Shown here in pieces: positions 1 through 11,003 of a DNA stretch of 64,000 nucleotides (positions within the stretch are counted from its first letter, which is position 1; every line of letters begins with the position of its first letter). The notes beneath the pieces were generated by a model, which did not search any database, had not been told where the DNA came from, and was given only the letters and a program-made list of their open reading frames with translations. The DNA is from Pachypanchax playfairii (Eukaryota; Chordata; Actinopteri; Cyprinodontiformes; Aplocheilidae). The DNA lies in contig SSNP01000038.1 of assembly GCA_006937955.1 (NCBI GenBank), positions 1,645,109-1,709,108 of the forward strand, in the 5' to 3' direction. The position numbers were made by a program, and so were the translations under genes.

Positions 1-65
1 GACTTGATATTTCTGTAAAGTGCTTTAAGTGACCCATGAACTATAAATAAAAGTAAATTGAACTA
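1..65 (+). repeat. possible LINE 3' tail at the left edge
   Basis: The first 60 bases read like the 3' end of fish L2/Rex-type LINEs: a 'tgtaaagtgcttta' phrase followed by 'ctataaataaaa'. A comparable tail sits near 38270. AATAAA at 46-51 could equally be the polyadenylation signal of a gene ending left of the window. From 65 to about 480 I see nothing else. Confidence 0.35.
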
Positions 66-479
66 CAACGTGTATTAAAAGGCAATACAAGTTCAAGAAA
101 CTATAAAAATAAAGTTTTAACTGTAAAACCAAAGAAGTTTAGATGAGTGAGGAGTTTGTAGTTTTGTTCGTCACACGGTGAATTTCCTGCTGTGGTTTGT
201 TAAAAAGCTCCATCATGTTGACGGCTGTGTGTAAACAGCTGCTGGTTTCATCAGTCTGGACTGGACTCTCAGTCTGTTTGTGGTCAGACCAGACGAGACC
301 TTTAAGTACAGACCTTTGGATTTCTGTGTCACGTGATCAGTTTCCACTACCTGCCTTCTCCCAGCCGGCCCGGTCGCTCTCACCTCTGAAAAAACTAAAA
401 CAAACAGGTAAATTTGATCTCAGCGGCAGAAATCTTAGCTGTAGTTTAGAGATTATGATCCCTCAACTCAGCCTTTCTT

Positions 480-686
480 GTGTTCCCCTGAAACCGAGCA
501 GCGTGTAAGCGGCAGCGCGGGGAGCGTCGGGCCTTCTCTCCGTTACAAGCACCGAGCTCCCGCCGCCGGTTCCGCTGCCGCTACGATCTGCGCTCTTTTA
601 GCGATATTATTTTCGGTTCGTGGTGGGAAATCCGTGACAGCGATTCTAAAGCAGCGTGGGGGTCGGATTTATGCGGCTTACAGTCG
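480..686 (+). other. scrn2: probable noncoding first exon and promoter region of scrn2
   Basis: This stretch is clearly richer in G, C and CpG than its surroundings. It ends at a good splice donor (cagtcg|gtaagg, intron from 687). The next plausible acceptor is at 997, two bases before the secernin start codon, so this is the likely 5' untranslated exon. The transcription start cannot be placed. Short ORFs here resemble no protein I know. Confidence 0.5.
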
Positions 687-998
687 GTAAGGTGTTCTGC
701 CACCTAATCCGGTTGTGACGGATGGGCAGAGCTCCGGTTGAAGCGGACTGTACTGCGAGCAGCTGGGTGGAGAACCGAGGATCTCGACCTCTTTACTCCA
801 CACATGCACATTATGGTTAAAGGGAGGAGGCTCTTGCATTTGTGCTGGATGTCAAACACATTGTGTGACTCGTATGATTGCTTTCAGTTCCGCTTGTTTC
901 CATGAGGTAGTGCTTATTTGGCATCTTATCAGCTTTAAGCTCTTCCCAGAGCTCTCAGACCTTTCAGTGTTTTTTCTTCTGTTTGCTGTTGTTGCAGG

Positions 999-3900
999 AT
1001 GGAGGAGGCGCCCATGTCATGTGATTGCTTTGTCTCTCTGCCTCCTGGCTCTCGAGATGACCATGTCATTTTTGGAAAGAACTCTGACCGTCCCAGGGAC
1101 GAGGTGCAGGAGGTGGCCTTCTACCCTGCAGAATCTCATCCTGCAGGCTCCCTGCTGGAGGTAAAGAGTCCAAGACTCTCACAGACCCACCACGCTGCTG
1201 CATCTACAGCCAAGAACCAAAGACCTCCCTGAGTGTGTTGGCTGTTGGTGTAGGAGGTCACTCCTCTCCTGTCATCAAGTCTTTCATTTAAAATACACAA
1301 ATATACAGAAACACGACCCTCATCTCTTTATGTTTTCCTCCCAGGGATCCAGAGTTGTTGGAATAGTTTAAAACGGTCCTGGTCAATAGTTCTTCTGACT
1401 TTCTGAAGGTTTATCAAAGTCTCTTTTTATAATAGAGTGAAAAAGCAGCTAAAGTTTAAAGGAAAACTTAAAATCCTGAAGAACCATTGATCCAATGACA
1501 AAAAGCCCAACAGCTTGAATAAAGATCTAAAGAAATGAGGGCTTTCTCAGGGATGTAAAACCTAGACTCTGAATACTTTTAAATCCATCAATTAAAAAAC
1601 CAAGTAGTCATATTTCTCATTCTTTATGCTGTAAGAAAATCCTCCTTTTCACATCATACACATGTAGACCTCCTAAATGATGTGTCTGAACAGCAACAGT
1701 GGAACCAAACGGGTCCCTGTCTCCTCAACATCTTCAGTCTTCGGGTCATTAAGATGAAGCTGGTGACTCCACCTCCACCTCACCAGGAGCTCTGACTGAA
1801 AACACTGATATGTTTTTAAAAGGCCTTATAGATGCTTGTTTCCTCCATCTTCTCACCTTAAGACCACCAGATAACTGCTGGTGTAATAGTTACTGAATGT
1901 ATTTGGACTTTATGTTCTTGTCATGTGACGTACTGTATGCGTATGTACCGACATTAGAAATGTTCAGCAGTGGAAAGTCAAAAGAATCTTGTGTCTAATA
2001 GTTTCATTGTTTGATATGTTAGTCGTGTTGTTGCTCTGGATCCAGTTCTGTTCTGAAGTTCTTCTCCTTTACGTACTGGATGCAGTTCATGTCCATCAGC
2101 TGGACTTCAGAAAGAAAAAACTACTTTTCTCTTGTTTGTTCATTTTATCTGCAGTGCACGTACATCCAGATCCCTCAGGTGGAGCAGACTCATGCCGTCG
2201 TCCTCAGTAAACCTGCCTGGATGTGGGGCGCCGAGATGGGAGCTAATGATCAAGGAGTGTGTATTGGGAATGAAGCGGTCTGGACCCGAGAGCCTGTGGC
2301 CCCTGGAGAGGCCCTGCTGGGAATGGATCTTGTCCGGTGAGCTTGAAAGCATTTTTTAATTGATTTGAAGGAGTTGAATGTGACTGTATCCTAATGAAAT
2401 TGAGTTTAGACGGTTTAAACTCAGCAGAAGTTACATATTAACTTCATCGTCTCTGGCTTTGATCAGAAAGACGTGCAGATTGTCACGAACATGTTACGAC
2501 TGAAGTGAAGTTCATCACTGTGTATAAAAAGACTCTGTTATTTTGGGGAGCTACCGGGTTTTTGCAGCATGTAAACCTATCCCCCAGACTCGACCTGCAT
2601 TCACGGCTTATAGAGAAGCAGCTGATCAAAGCAGATAAGCAGTGTGATTTGGATCTCCAGGCTGGGGCTAGAGCGGGGTGACAGCGCCTGGGCAGCGCTC
2701 ACAGTCATCACTGGACTCCTGGAACAACACGGCCAGGGGGGGCAGTGCAGGGAAGAACCAGAACCCTTCAGCTACCACAACACCTTCCTCCTGGTGGACC
2801 GCAACGAAGCCTGGGTGCTGGAAACAGCTGGTAGGCTGTGGGTTGCACAGAAAGTTACAGGTATGGAGGAAGGTTCATCTTTATATACTCATATAGTTCT
2901 GTGCAAAAGTCTTGAACCACTTGTTATTTATTCATATTTTGCTTCCAGATAAATGTTTTAGTTTCAGCTCAGAGTCTGAAAAGCAAACATGTGCCTACTG
3001 CTTTCAGAGGGTGTGAAGAATATCTCCAACCAGCTGACCATCAGCACTGAGATCTCAGCAGAACACCCGGAGCTGCGGAGCGTAGCCCAGGCTCAGGGAT
3101 GGTGGGACGGCCAAGGGGAGTTTAACTTCTCTCAGGTGTTCAGCCCAGAGAATCCTCCAGCCAGGATGGAGCTAGCTAAGCAGCGCTACAAAGGAGGCAC
3201 ACAGCTGCTCCAGCAGCACAGTGGTAGATCTCATTCTGTATATTTACACACTGCAGGATGGTTTCATCATTATTCTGTCAGTTTTGGTGTCTCTGAAAGT
3301 TTCTGTTTAAAGTGGCTCATCCAGTCTGTGTTTCTCAGGCTCCGTAACGATGGAGGTGATGATGTCCATTCTGAGGGATAAACCTAGTGGTATCTGCATG
3401 GACTCTGGAGGATTCTGCACCACAGGTAGTATGGTTTCTGTCCTGCCCAGAGACACCAGCATGCCCTGCATCCACTTCTTCACTGCCACCCCAGACCCTT
3501 CCAGGTTTGTTCAGTCTAACTGAACTTTTTTTGTCCCACTGAGTTGTTGTGAATTTCGGAGTTTTCATCCTGTTTGTCTCTGTTTCTCTCCCTACTTGCA
3601 CCTCATTAGGTCTATATTTAAGCCTTTTATCTTCTCGGACTGTTCCACCCCGGTGCTGAGGGTAGTCTCCCCACAGTTCGGACCAGACGACCCCGTCAAG
3701 AAGCAGCCACGCTTTCAGAGCCGAGTAGACCGCAGACACGATCTCTACAAGGCTCACCAGGTGGCGCTCAATAACATGGAGACCAAACCGGTAGGCACTG
3801 ATGGACGACAGTCCAGCAGAGAGACTGAAGAGTCCACATTCAGACCAGAACTGATTTTATAAAACTGATCTGGTTCAGTTTATAAGTCTTGAATCCTTCC

Positions 3901-4749
3901 TGGTCTAGATTAGTGGTCCTTTAGACTTTCTGAAGGTCTTTCAAAATCATTCTAGATTGCTGTTTCACTCGGTTTCAGTCTCAGACATTTTCAGAGACAT
4001 TTTTTAAGCTATTCAACTTTGACTTAAATCGGAAAAACATGAAAAATAAAACCTTCTTAACCTTTTTTGTATCACCCATCTGAAAAACTGTTCATGTCAT
4101 GACTTTAGAAACTTTTTCACAAAACAAAAAAAAAAATTAAACAAAAAGTTGAGTGACTTTCAGAAAGCCTGCAAACATAGTACTAAAACCCAAAGACTTG
4201 TAAAGAGCTGCGTTCTTTGAAAGCAAAATAAAATGACTTTTCACAGTAAAGCGTAACTCCTGCTCAGGTGAGTTACAGAACTCTGTTGATGCAGACAGGA
4301 CACATCACTCTAGACTAAGTATAAACACACTGAAGCCAAAGAGCAGGTTTCAAACTGAGACACCAAAATACCTCAAAACAAGTTAAAAATTTCTATTTAG
4401 ACATTGGAGCTGATGTCCTGTCTGAGATTATGTGTGTAATTACTAGATGGACTGCAGGTCACAGACAGGTTGGTGGCCTGTTTGTACTCAGATTAAACGC
4501 TGCAGCAAGGCTGTATCTGCACAATCTGTACCATGTTTATTTCATTACCGATGACTAGTTTGGATATTTGGATGTTTCTATGTGTGTCTGCCACAGAATG
4601 AAGGTTTAGCTGTCTACAACATCCTGAGGGATTTGGAGTCGCAGTGTCTGAGTGAGATTTCAGCCATGCTCAGTGGAGAGATACCAGGGGACGAACTGGG
4701 AGACCTGTTCTTTGATTGTGTGGACACTGAGATTAAGTTCTACCAGTGA
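999..4749 (+). CDS. scrn2: secernin-2-like protein (peptidase C69 family)
   Basis: Coding exons by splice signals and phase: 999-1160, 2155-2336, 2661-2860, 3008-3223, 3339-3504, 3610-3790 and 4597-4749, totalling 419 aa, close to the usual 420-425. The N-terminus contains MSCDCFVSLPPGSRDDHV and then FGKNSDRPRDEVQEV. Secernins are N-terminal-nucleophile hydrolase relatives, and the Cys of the CDC motif near residue 10 is the expected nucleophile. Other family signatures are WGAEMGANDQGVCIGNEAV, HGQGG, WVLETAGRLW, AQGWWDGQGEFNFSQVFS and CMDSGGFCTTGSMVSVLP. Wording such as CIGNEAVWT, ETAGRLW and SGGFCTT is closer to SCRN2 than to SCRN1 or SCRN3. The likely location is cytosolic; the enzymatic role of SCRN2 is poorly known. 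The ATG sits one base after the exon-2 acceptor; the second Met (MSCDCF) is an alternative start. The gene is tandem with alyref. Confidence 0.93.
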
Positions 4750-4988
4750 GAAGGTGGGAAGAACCGCGAGGTCCGTTTAGTGTTGTGTCATGTTCATGAA
4801 TCCAGCAAAGACTATTTTTATTGCGCAGTAATGAAAGTTGGTCTTCTGCCATAGCTCTACTGGTTAAATTAGTGATCTTGGTAAAAAAGTATAACCTCAA
4901 TAATTTCTAAACTTTGACATATCAGCACATACAAATGATCATCTACTCAGTTTCAAATTGGAAAAATAAGGAAAAACCTCATATGAAA

Positions 4989-4994
4989 AATAAA
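4989..4994 (+). terminator. scrn2: polyadenylation signal, scrn2
   Basis: AATAAA lies 240 bases after the scrn2 stop codon, in an A-rich context and followed by a T-rich stretch at about 5010-5050. It is the first canonical signal downstream of the gene. Confidence 0.5.
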
Positions 4995-5049
4995 ATGAGA
5001 TGCATCACACCTTGTCTTTATTTGTTTCACTTAAATCAGGATTTTTGAA

Positions 5050-6280
5050 GCAGCGTGTGAGAAATGAAGTCTGTCTTTACTGCTTTATTAACTAAGAAGG
5101 TAAGTAGCATCCAGGTGCTGCTGATTACCTGATCAGCATCAGTGGAACCTTCTCTACAGAAGCAGAAGCTCTGTCAGTTTGTTGGTCTAGAGCATATAGA
5201 CACGTGTTAACACAATACTTAGGAGCAAAGATGTTAGTAATGACCTTAACGAGCAACTGTAATTGCTTTTCTAAGGTCTGACAAGAGTTAAAGGTCATTT
5301 CCAAACAGCGGCCATGAGAGGTCATCACAGAAAGTTCCTCCAGAGGTCAGAGGTCAGAGCAGGCTCAGCTCAGAGAGATGACAAGAGCTCCATCTCAGAC
5401 TCTACAGAGTTCAGGTAGAAGGGTCATGACAGCTGGATAAAGACTGAACACAGGTGATTTGTTTTGAAGAGTTAAAAAAATAAAAGTCTCTTTAAAAAAA
5501 AAACAGCAACAAGCTGTTGGATGATGAGGTGGACTCTGTTTTTCACACTGCTTCTACTTTTAGATTCATTATTTTTATAATAAATAAGGACTTGGTGTGA
5601 TGTCATGTGTTCATTACATCATGTGTTCATTCATTCACTTGATTTTAACCCCTAAACACAAACACACTATGACTGTATATGTGTTTTGTGCAAGTTTTTT
5701 TTTTTTGCAATAGTAAATCACAAATAAAACCCAGTGACATCAGAACCGGTTCTTAACCAAAGGAATCATTTTTGAAGAGATTGTTTTTCTGTTGTTCTGA
5801 TGCTAAGGAAGCAGGTAAACCCACCTGTTTATGTCTTCTCTTCCAGCACCCTCAGGTGGACACCTCGAGCTCTGAAGGAGGGACAGGAGAAGGACTGTTA
5901 AAAACTCCAGTGTTTCTCAACCAATCGGCCTCCGCCTCACTTATGCAACAAGCATCTCTGATCCCATTCCATCATTAACACTGACCAAATGTCTCCGCTG
6001 CACATGTGACTGGAGCACATTTATCATCTGTATCATCCAGGGAGCAATGACTGCACCTCAGTAGTGAGTAAAGTGATGTAGAGTACAGACACAGGCACCA
6101 TGTAGAGCTGTGAGATGTTGCACAAATACTGTGAGTATGACGTTTGATTTACAGTTTGTGTTGTTGCAGATGATGGGTTGTAACTTGATGGCTGCCTGTA
6201 GAGAGAGATGTAATAAAGAACATGCATAGCTCATTCTGAGTGTTGTGGTTGTTCAAACTGATGCAACACAATACAATCAC
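5050..6280. other. intergenic, scrn2 to alyref (left part)
   Basis: No coding exon is recognisable on either strand. The short ORFs at 5125-5328 (-) and 5772-5978 (+) lack family resemblance and splice context. The DNA is AT-rich with short poly-A and poly-T runs (about 5493-5502 and 5695-5705). Confidence 0.5.
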
Positions 6281-6420
6281 CAGGCAGCTGTGGCCTAATG
6301 GAGCAGGAGGTTGTTCACTGACCAGGAGGTGAGTGGTTCAATCCCGAGCTGTTCAGACTGGAGCCCTCCATCCTCTGGGATGGATCAAGCTAAGAGTAAA
6401 TAATTCCGCCTGGGTTTTGT
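6281..6420 (+). repeat. tRNA-derived SINE, 5' head fragment
   Basis: The sequence begins 'ggcagctgtggcctaatgg', with an A-box-like segment at 6291-6301 and a B-box-like 'ggttcaatccc' at 6335-6345. Spacing and wording match the tRNA-like head of a SINE class that is very common in teleosts. The poly-A or LINE-like 3' part is not seen, so it is truncated or diverged. It is not a functional tRNA: no convincing acceptor stem pairs across it. Confidence 0.6.
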
Positions 6421-7300
6421 CATTTTAAAAAATAGACAATATCATTAGGTTGCTGGTTTGAGATGAATGTTTACTTTTATTGTACTTTAAGGAAAATTCC
6501 TAATTTATTTGGTTGGAGTTATACAACGTGAATCCTGAATGCTGCTTGAAGAAAATGATGTTTATAGGGAAAACATTACGTTAAATTCAGTTTTTCAAAT
6601 TGTGTTGTTTTGATTTATTACAAATTTTAGAGAAATACCACTTTTAAAAAATATGGATGTGCTTCTCTTATTGAAGTTTGTTTGGCAGTTTTATTTCTAG
6701 AAAAAGTATTTGAATTTTAACAGATGAAAATGATCTTTGAAACACTCCTCAATAAATTCATAATTAAAGAATTCATCCACACAGGAGACTGAGTTATAGA
6801 ATAGTTATTAGCAAAACTATATGAACTTAATAAAATAATCTTCAGTGCTGATGAATCCCATCAGGTTTAAACATTCTTCAGTATGAATTGGCAGATTAAC
6901 TCTGTTTTTTTAAAAAGCAGATTTTATTAGTTACAATTTTCTTCTAAAATTTGAATTAGATTATGATGAGCTTTAGAATGAAACAGGATGGTCTCACACA
7001 TTAACATGGCTATATGTATATTAGGAAAATGAACAAATATATTCATTTGTATAGAGTTATTCTGTTTTTCCTCCTCACTGCACATGTTCCTGCTGGTAGA
7101 CAAAGATTTAAATAAACATAGTAAAAGAAAAAAGAAGCTTTCCATGAATTTAATGAACATTTTCTGAATAATTACTTATCTCTGATAGTTACACATCCAG
7201 CTGTCTGTCCGTCGTGTTTTTATGGGATGTAGAGCGCTTCTAAAGAGGAGATGAAATGTGGACCATAAAGAAACTGCTAAGAGTCCTCCGGTGACACTCC
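6421..7300. other. AT-rich intergenic DNA before alyref
   Basis: Very AT-rich sequence with no recognisable exon, repeat family or RNA gene. From about 7290 the composition becomes GC-richer (CpGs around 7300-7400), which is probably the alyref promoter and 5' UTR. Confidence 0.45.
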
Positions 7301-7470
7301 GGGGCGGCAGGTGGCGCCAGAGTACCACGGCTCTCAGGAAACAGAAAAAACATTTATTACGCGACTTCCGGTAGATTTCAACATCGCGCCAACGTCGATG
7401 ATTAGATAAATAACTGCTTCTCGACGCTCTGAATTTTTCATTTTTTACTTTTAAACGTTTGAGCAGCGCC

Positions 7471-10076
7471 ATGGCTGATAAGATGAGCATGTCTCTGGAC
7501 GACATTATCAAGATGAACAAGAGAGACGACCGCGGAGGAGGAGGGTCCAGGCGCGGAGGAAGTTCAGGGCGAGCCGGTGGATCATCGAGGCCCCCGGCGC
7601 GGAGCCGGCAAAACTTTAACCGTGACAGGAACAGACCCAGTCCGTACAGCAGGGTATGAAAAACAAGATGTGCTCGAGGTTACAAGACAAATGGAGTCCT
7701 GGATTTATGTCTGTCTGAAGGCGGAATAGCTAACAAAATTCGAGTGCTGTTTACCCGGAACTCATTAATTTTGCTTTCCAGTCAGATGAATTGTCTTTTT
7801 AAAAACATAATTTGGATCGTTTGAACTATCTCTATGTTTCACTCCATATTTTCTGGGGTTTTAAAGGCTTATATGGTTGTTTGCTTTTCAGAACTGCAGG
7901 TTAAGCTGCTTACAATCAGAGACCAAAACCTGATAATTCCCAACAACCAACCACAATCCTTAATCTGTCTTTTACTCAAACTGATATATTTAATGTTTTT
8001 ACAGTTTTTACACAATGACTCATAAACTTCACATGGAATTAGATAAAATTAATTGTATGTGTCTGGGTTTGAATTTGACCATTTTAATTTTCTGTGGTGA
8101 GTTTGAGATCTAAAAACAAGTGAATTAAAATACGATAAATGATCTAAATGTAAAATAAATGGGATGGTAGACAGGTGTAGGAGGAGTTTAAACTTCTTCC
8201 TTCATCTTTTACACGTAAGTGTTAATAGAGGGACACAAGTGGAACAGTGAGGCTACAGGGAGCAGAGATAAACAATCCAAATCAAAGAAGAGTGGAAAAG
8301 AGTTCAAGAAACAGGTGGGGAAAAGTGTCAGAAGTGATCTGTGACAAAAGAGTCTCAGCAAGAATGAAAGAAAAGGTGAACAAGACAGTTGTGAGAGCAG
8401 CCATGTTGTCTGGTTTGGAGATGGTACCGCTGAGGAAGGGACAGGAGACACAGCTATGGGAACAAATGAAAATGTTGAGGTTCTTTGGGAGGGAAGAGGA
8501 TTGACAGGATCAGCAATGATTCCATCAGACGTATGACACATGTTAGATGTTTTGGAGATAAAGTCAGAGAGACCAGACTGAGATGGTTGGACATGTCCAG
8601 AGAAGTAATAGTGGGTTTATTGGGAAAAGGATGCTGAGGTGGGAACGGCCAGGCAGGTGGTGTAGAGGAAGTCCAAAGAGGACATGAGGTTTGTTGGTGT
8701 GAGAGAAGATGCAGAGGACAGATGGAGACGGAGGACTTGCTGTGGCAACTCCTGAAGGGAGCAGCTGAAAGGAGCTTTACTCTCTCCAAAATTTAAACAT
8801 TCAAAATAATCTTAATAAACTTGTAAAATTGATAAACATACCTGAAAGCTGATTTTTCAAGTTGTGACCCAGCTGGTGGAATATGAAGTTAAAATAATGT
8901 GTGTTCAATCAGTTCTGAAGGAACCTGTGTGACGTCATGAAGTGGTATCAACAAGTATCACCTGTTCTGACACATGACAGCTGTAACAGGAAGACTTCCG
9001 TATGACCTGAGATTTTTTTATCTTAGACATCTGGATGTAATTAGCACATCATTTCATCTCCAGCTCACAGAGCTACATGAACATTTCTAATAACAACATG
9101 GTAAAAAAAAAAAAGCCTTTACATGGCTGCTGTTAAATCTAATTGTCTGGTTGGTCCAGCGTATCTCCAGTTTTTTGTAATAAAATCAGTATTTTCTGCT
9201 CTTCCCAGCCCAGAGAGCTACCAGACAAATGGCAGCATGACATGTTCGAGGAGCATGTCAGTGGTCAAAGTGCAGAAGTGGACAGAAATGTAGAAAGCAG
9301 TGGCAAGCTTCTGGTTTCTAATCTGGATTTTGGCGTGTCGGACTCAGATATTAAGGTAATTCTGTAACCTTGTTAATGCACTTCTTGTTTTTACATCATA
9401 GACCACAGACATCTCATGTTTTCTGCGTTTCTAGGACCTGTTCTCAGAGTTTGGCACATTACAGATGGCTTCAGTACATTATGACAAGTCTGGACGTAGT
9501 AAAGGAACTGCAGATGTTCACTTTGTGAGTAAGGCTGACGCCCTCAAAGCGATGACGCACTATAACGGTGTCCCACTGGACGGTGAGCCTGCTCTACTCT
9601 TCTGACATTCAGAGATACTGTTTGCTGCTAAAGAAGCAGATGAAATAAACACTGATGCTTTTAGGTCGTCCCATGAAAATCCAGCAAGTAACAACTGAAG
9701 TTGTTACACAGAGGTACGAGGCCACGCAGCGTCCTTCACGAGAAATTTTGATGGTGTGTGTGTATATTGGATTAACATGGGACCTTTCTTTGAACCCTGT
9801 TTTCAGTACAAACAAAGGCTTTGATCGAAGCAGGCTTGGTCAGCCCAGGTTTGAAAGGAAGCCAGGTGGCAGCAGTGGAGGGTTCAGAGGTCGGGGAAGG
9901 GGGGGTGGGAGCAGACCCCAGCTTTCTGCCGAGGAGTTGGATGCTCAGCTGGATGCGTACAATGCTGAGGTTTGCAGCGGGATGTTTCTGTTTTCATTTT
10001 CACTGCACAGTAAGAGCTTCTGGATTATTTTCTGATTCTTCTCTTTCTTGTTCAGTTTCAGGTGGATACCAGTTAA
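7471..10076 (+). CDS. alyref: Aly/REF mRNA export factor (THO complex subunit 4)
   Basis: Coding exons: 7471-7653, 9209-9355, 9435-9582, 9665-9713, 9807-9969 and 10056-10076, about 236 aa (human 257). The protein starts MADKMSMSLDDIIKMNK, the conserved N-terminal UAP56-binding motif. An Arg/Gly-rich segment ends in PYSR, followed by the RRM (residues about 80-155: GKLLVSNLDFGVSDSDIK, then DLFSEFGTLQMASVHYD, GTADVHF and YNGVPLDGRPM). A second RG-rich region and the C-terminal UAP56-binding motif SAEELDAQLDAYNAE then VDTS complete it. ALYREF joins TREX, binds spliced mRNA near the cap and hands it to NXF1 in the nucleus. The start is the ATG in gcgccATGg. The exon 4 donor is uncertain: 9714 (strong, 93-bp intron) is preferred over 9756 (51-bp intron). 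The last exon has tandem acceptors six bases apart (10056 or 10062), so two isoforms differing by Phe-Gln are possible. Confidence 0.95.
8230..8795 (+). repeat. degenerate RTE-clade LINE 3' fragment in alyref intron 1
   Basis: Conceptual reading gives pieces such as VICDKRVSARMKEKV and NKTVVRAAMLSGLE, then MKMLRFFG. These match the C-terminal end of RTE-type reverse transcriptases (typical phrase: TVVRPAMLYGLE). A conserved post-RT segment follows ('agactgagatggttggacatgtc', and later 'gaagatgcagaggacagatgg'). Reading frames are broken, so it is dead. A shorter copy lies on the minus strand at 46888-47120. Confidence 0.7.
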
Positions 10077-10347
10077 GACCTCTCAGGATTCTGCTGCTTC
10101 CGTTCTTCATTTTAACCCTGTTATTAAATACGATGTTAGGCACTTCAGTCCTGACATCAGTGTTTCATGGACCATTTTGTAAAGTTTGACTGTATTTTTT
10201 GTAGCCATCATGTCTGGGGCAACTTCAAGATTTTCTTTTCTATTTATGTGAATCATTAGTTGCCCTGAAGTTACAGTGTGGTCAGTTTTCTTTATTTTTC
10301 TTTTAATACATTAGATAGGAATCAGAAAGTTGTTTTTGTACGTTACC

Positions 10348-10353
10348 AATAAA
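10348..10353 (+). terminator. alyref: polyadenylation signal, alyref
   Basis: AATAAA 272 bases past the stop codon, followed within 30 bases by a T/G-rich element. Confidence 0.65.
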
Positions 10354-10519
10354 TGTTTATGTAAATCAGTTCTGTACATTTGACATGTGGACTCATGAGT
10401 TTTGTACATTATATTGAACTGGTTATTAAAAATAACTGACTGGTCTTGTTTCAGACACACAAATCTCTGTACAGTGAATTTATTCACACAGTCACTCTGG
10501 TGAACTTCACTGTAGCCTC

Positions 10520-10665
10520 AGCTTCACCAGGGTCGGAGCCTTCAGGCCGTCGAAGCACCAACATCCACGCTAAGGCAAGGCGGCTAAAGTGTCTTGTTCA
10601 AGGACACAATGGAAGAGTGACTATAGAGCTGGTTTCAAACCACCAACCTTCTGATGATACCAAGT
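10520..10665 (+). repeat. dispersed-repeat fragment between alyref and arhgdia
   Basis: The phrases 'gtgtcttgttcaaggacaca' and 'gctggtttcaaaccaccaac' recur in teleost SINE-like interspersed repeats, where a B-box-like 'ggtttcaaacc' segment is common. No open frame of interest. The family cannot be named from the sequence alone. Confidence 0.4.
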
Positions 10666-10849
10666 TTTTTTCAACCTTTTTTAAAATATACATTGGTTAT
10701 GTAAGTGTTTGTAGAGGCTTTAAAAACCAATTATATGATATAAACATTAGTTATTTGTTGGCATCTTAAAACAGAATTTAAACATATTTTTGTATGTTCT
10801 GTTTTTCTGTACTTTCATTGTTTACATAAGTTATTGTTACGGTGGCGCG

Positions 10850-11003
10850 CGTGTAGAGCGTGCGCGGTCCCGAGCGCAGAGGAAGTGTCGCGCGGGCGGC
10901 GCGCACGGGGCGGCGCCGTTCCCTTGTTCGCCATAGTGGCTCAGAGCAACAAACGCACTTGCTGCAGAGGGACCTGAAATCACTGCTGCTTTTTCACGTT
11001 AAG
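10850..11003 (+). other. arhgdia: noncoding first exon and CpG-rich promoter of arhgdia
   Basis: A dense CpG stretch (10850-10925) is followed by an exon ending at the canonical donor cgttaag|gtgagc (intron from 11004). The next exon in frame is the arhgdia coding exon at 13559. The exact transcription start is not visible. Confidence 0.6.

Noticed and set aside
5772..5978. Possible extra exon after 'cttctcttccag' near 5847
   Set aside because: The acceptor is good but there is no in-phase donor, no family match, and scrn2 is complete without it.
6281..6350. tRNA gene
   Set aside because: A- and B-box-like segments exist, but no acceptor stem or anticodon arm closes. It is better explained as a SINE head.
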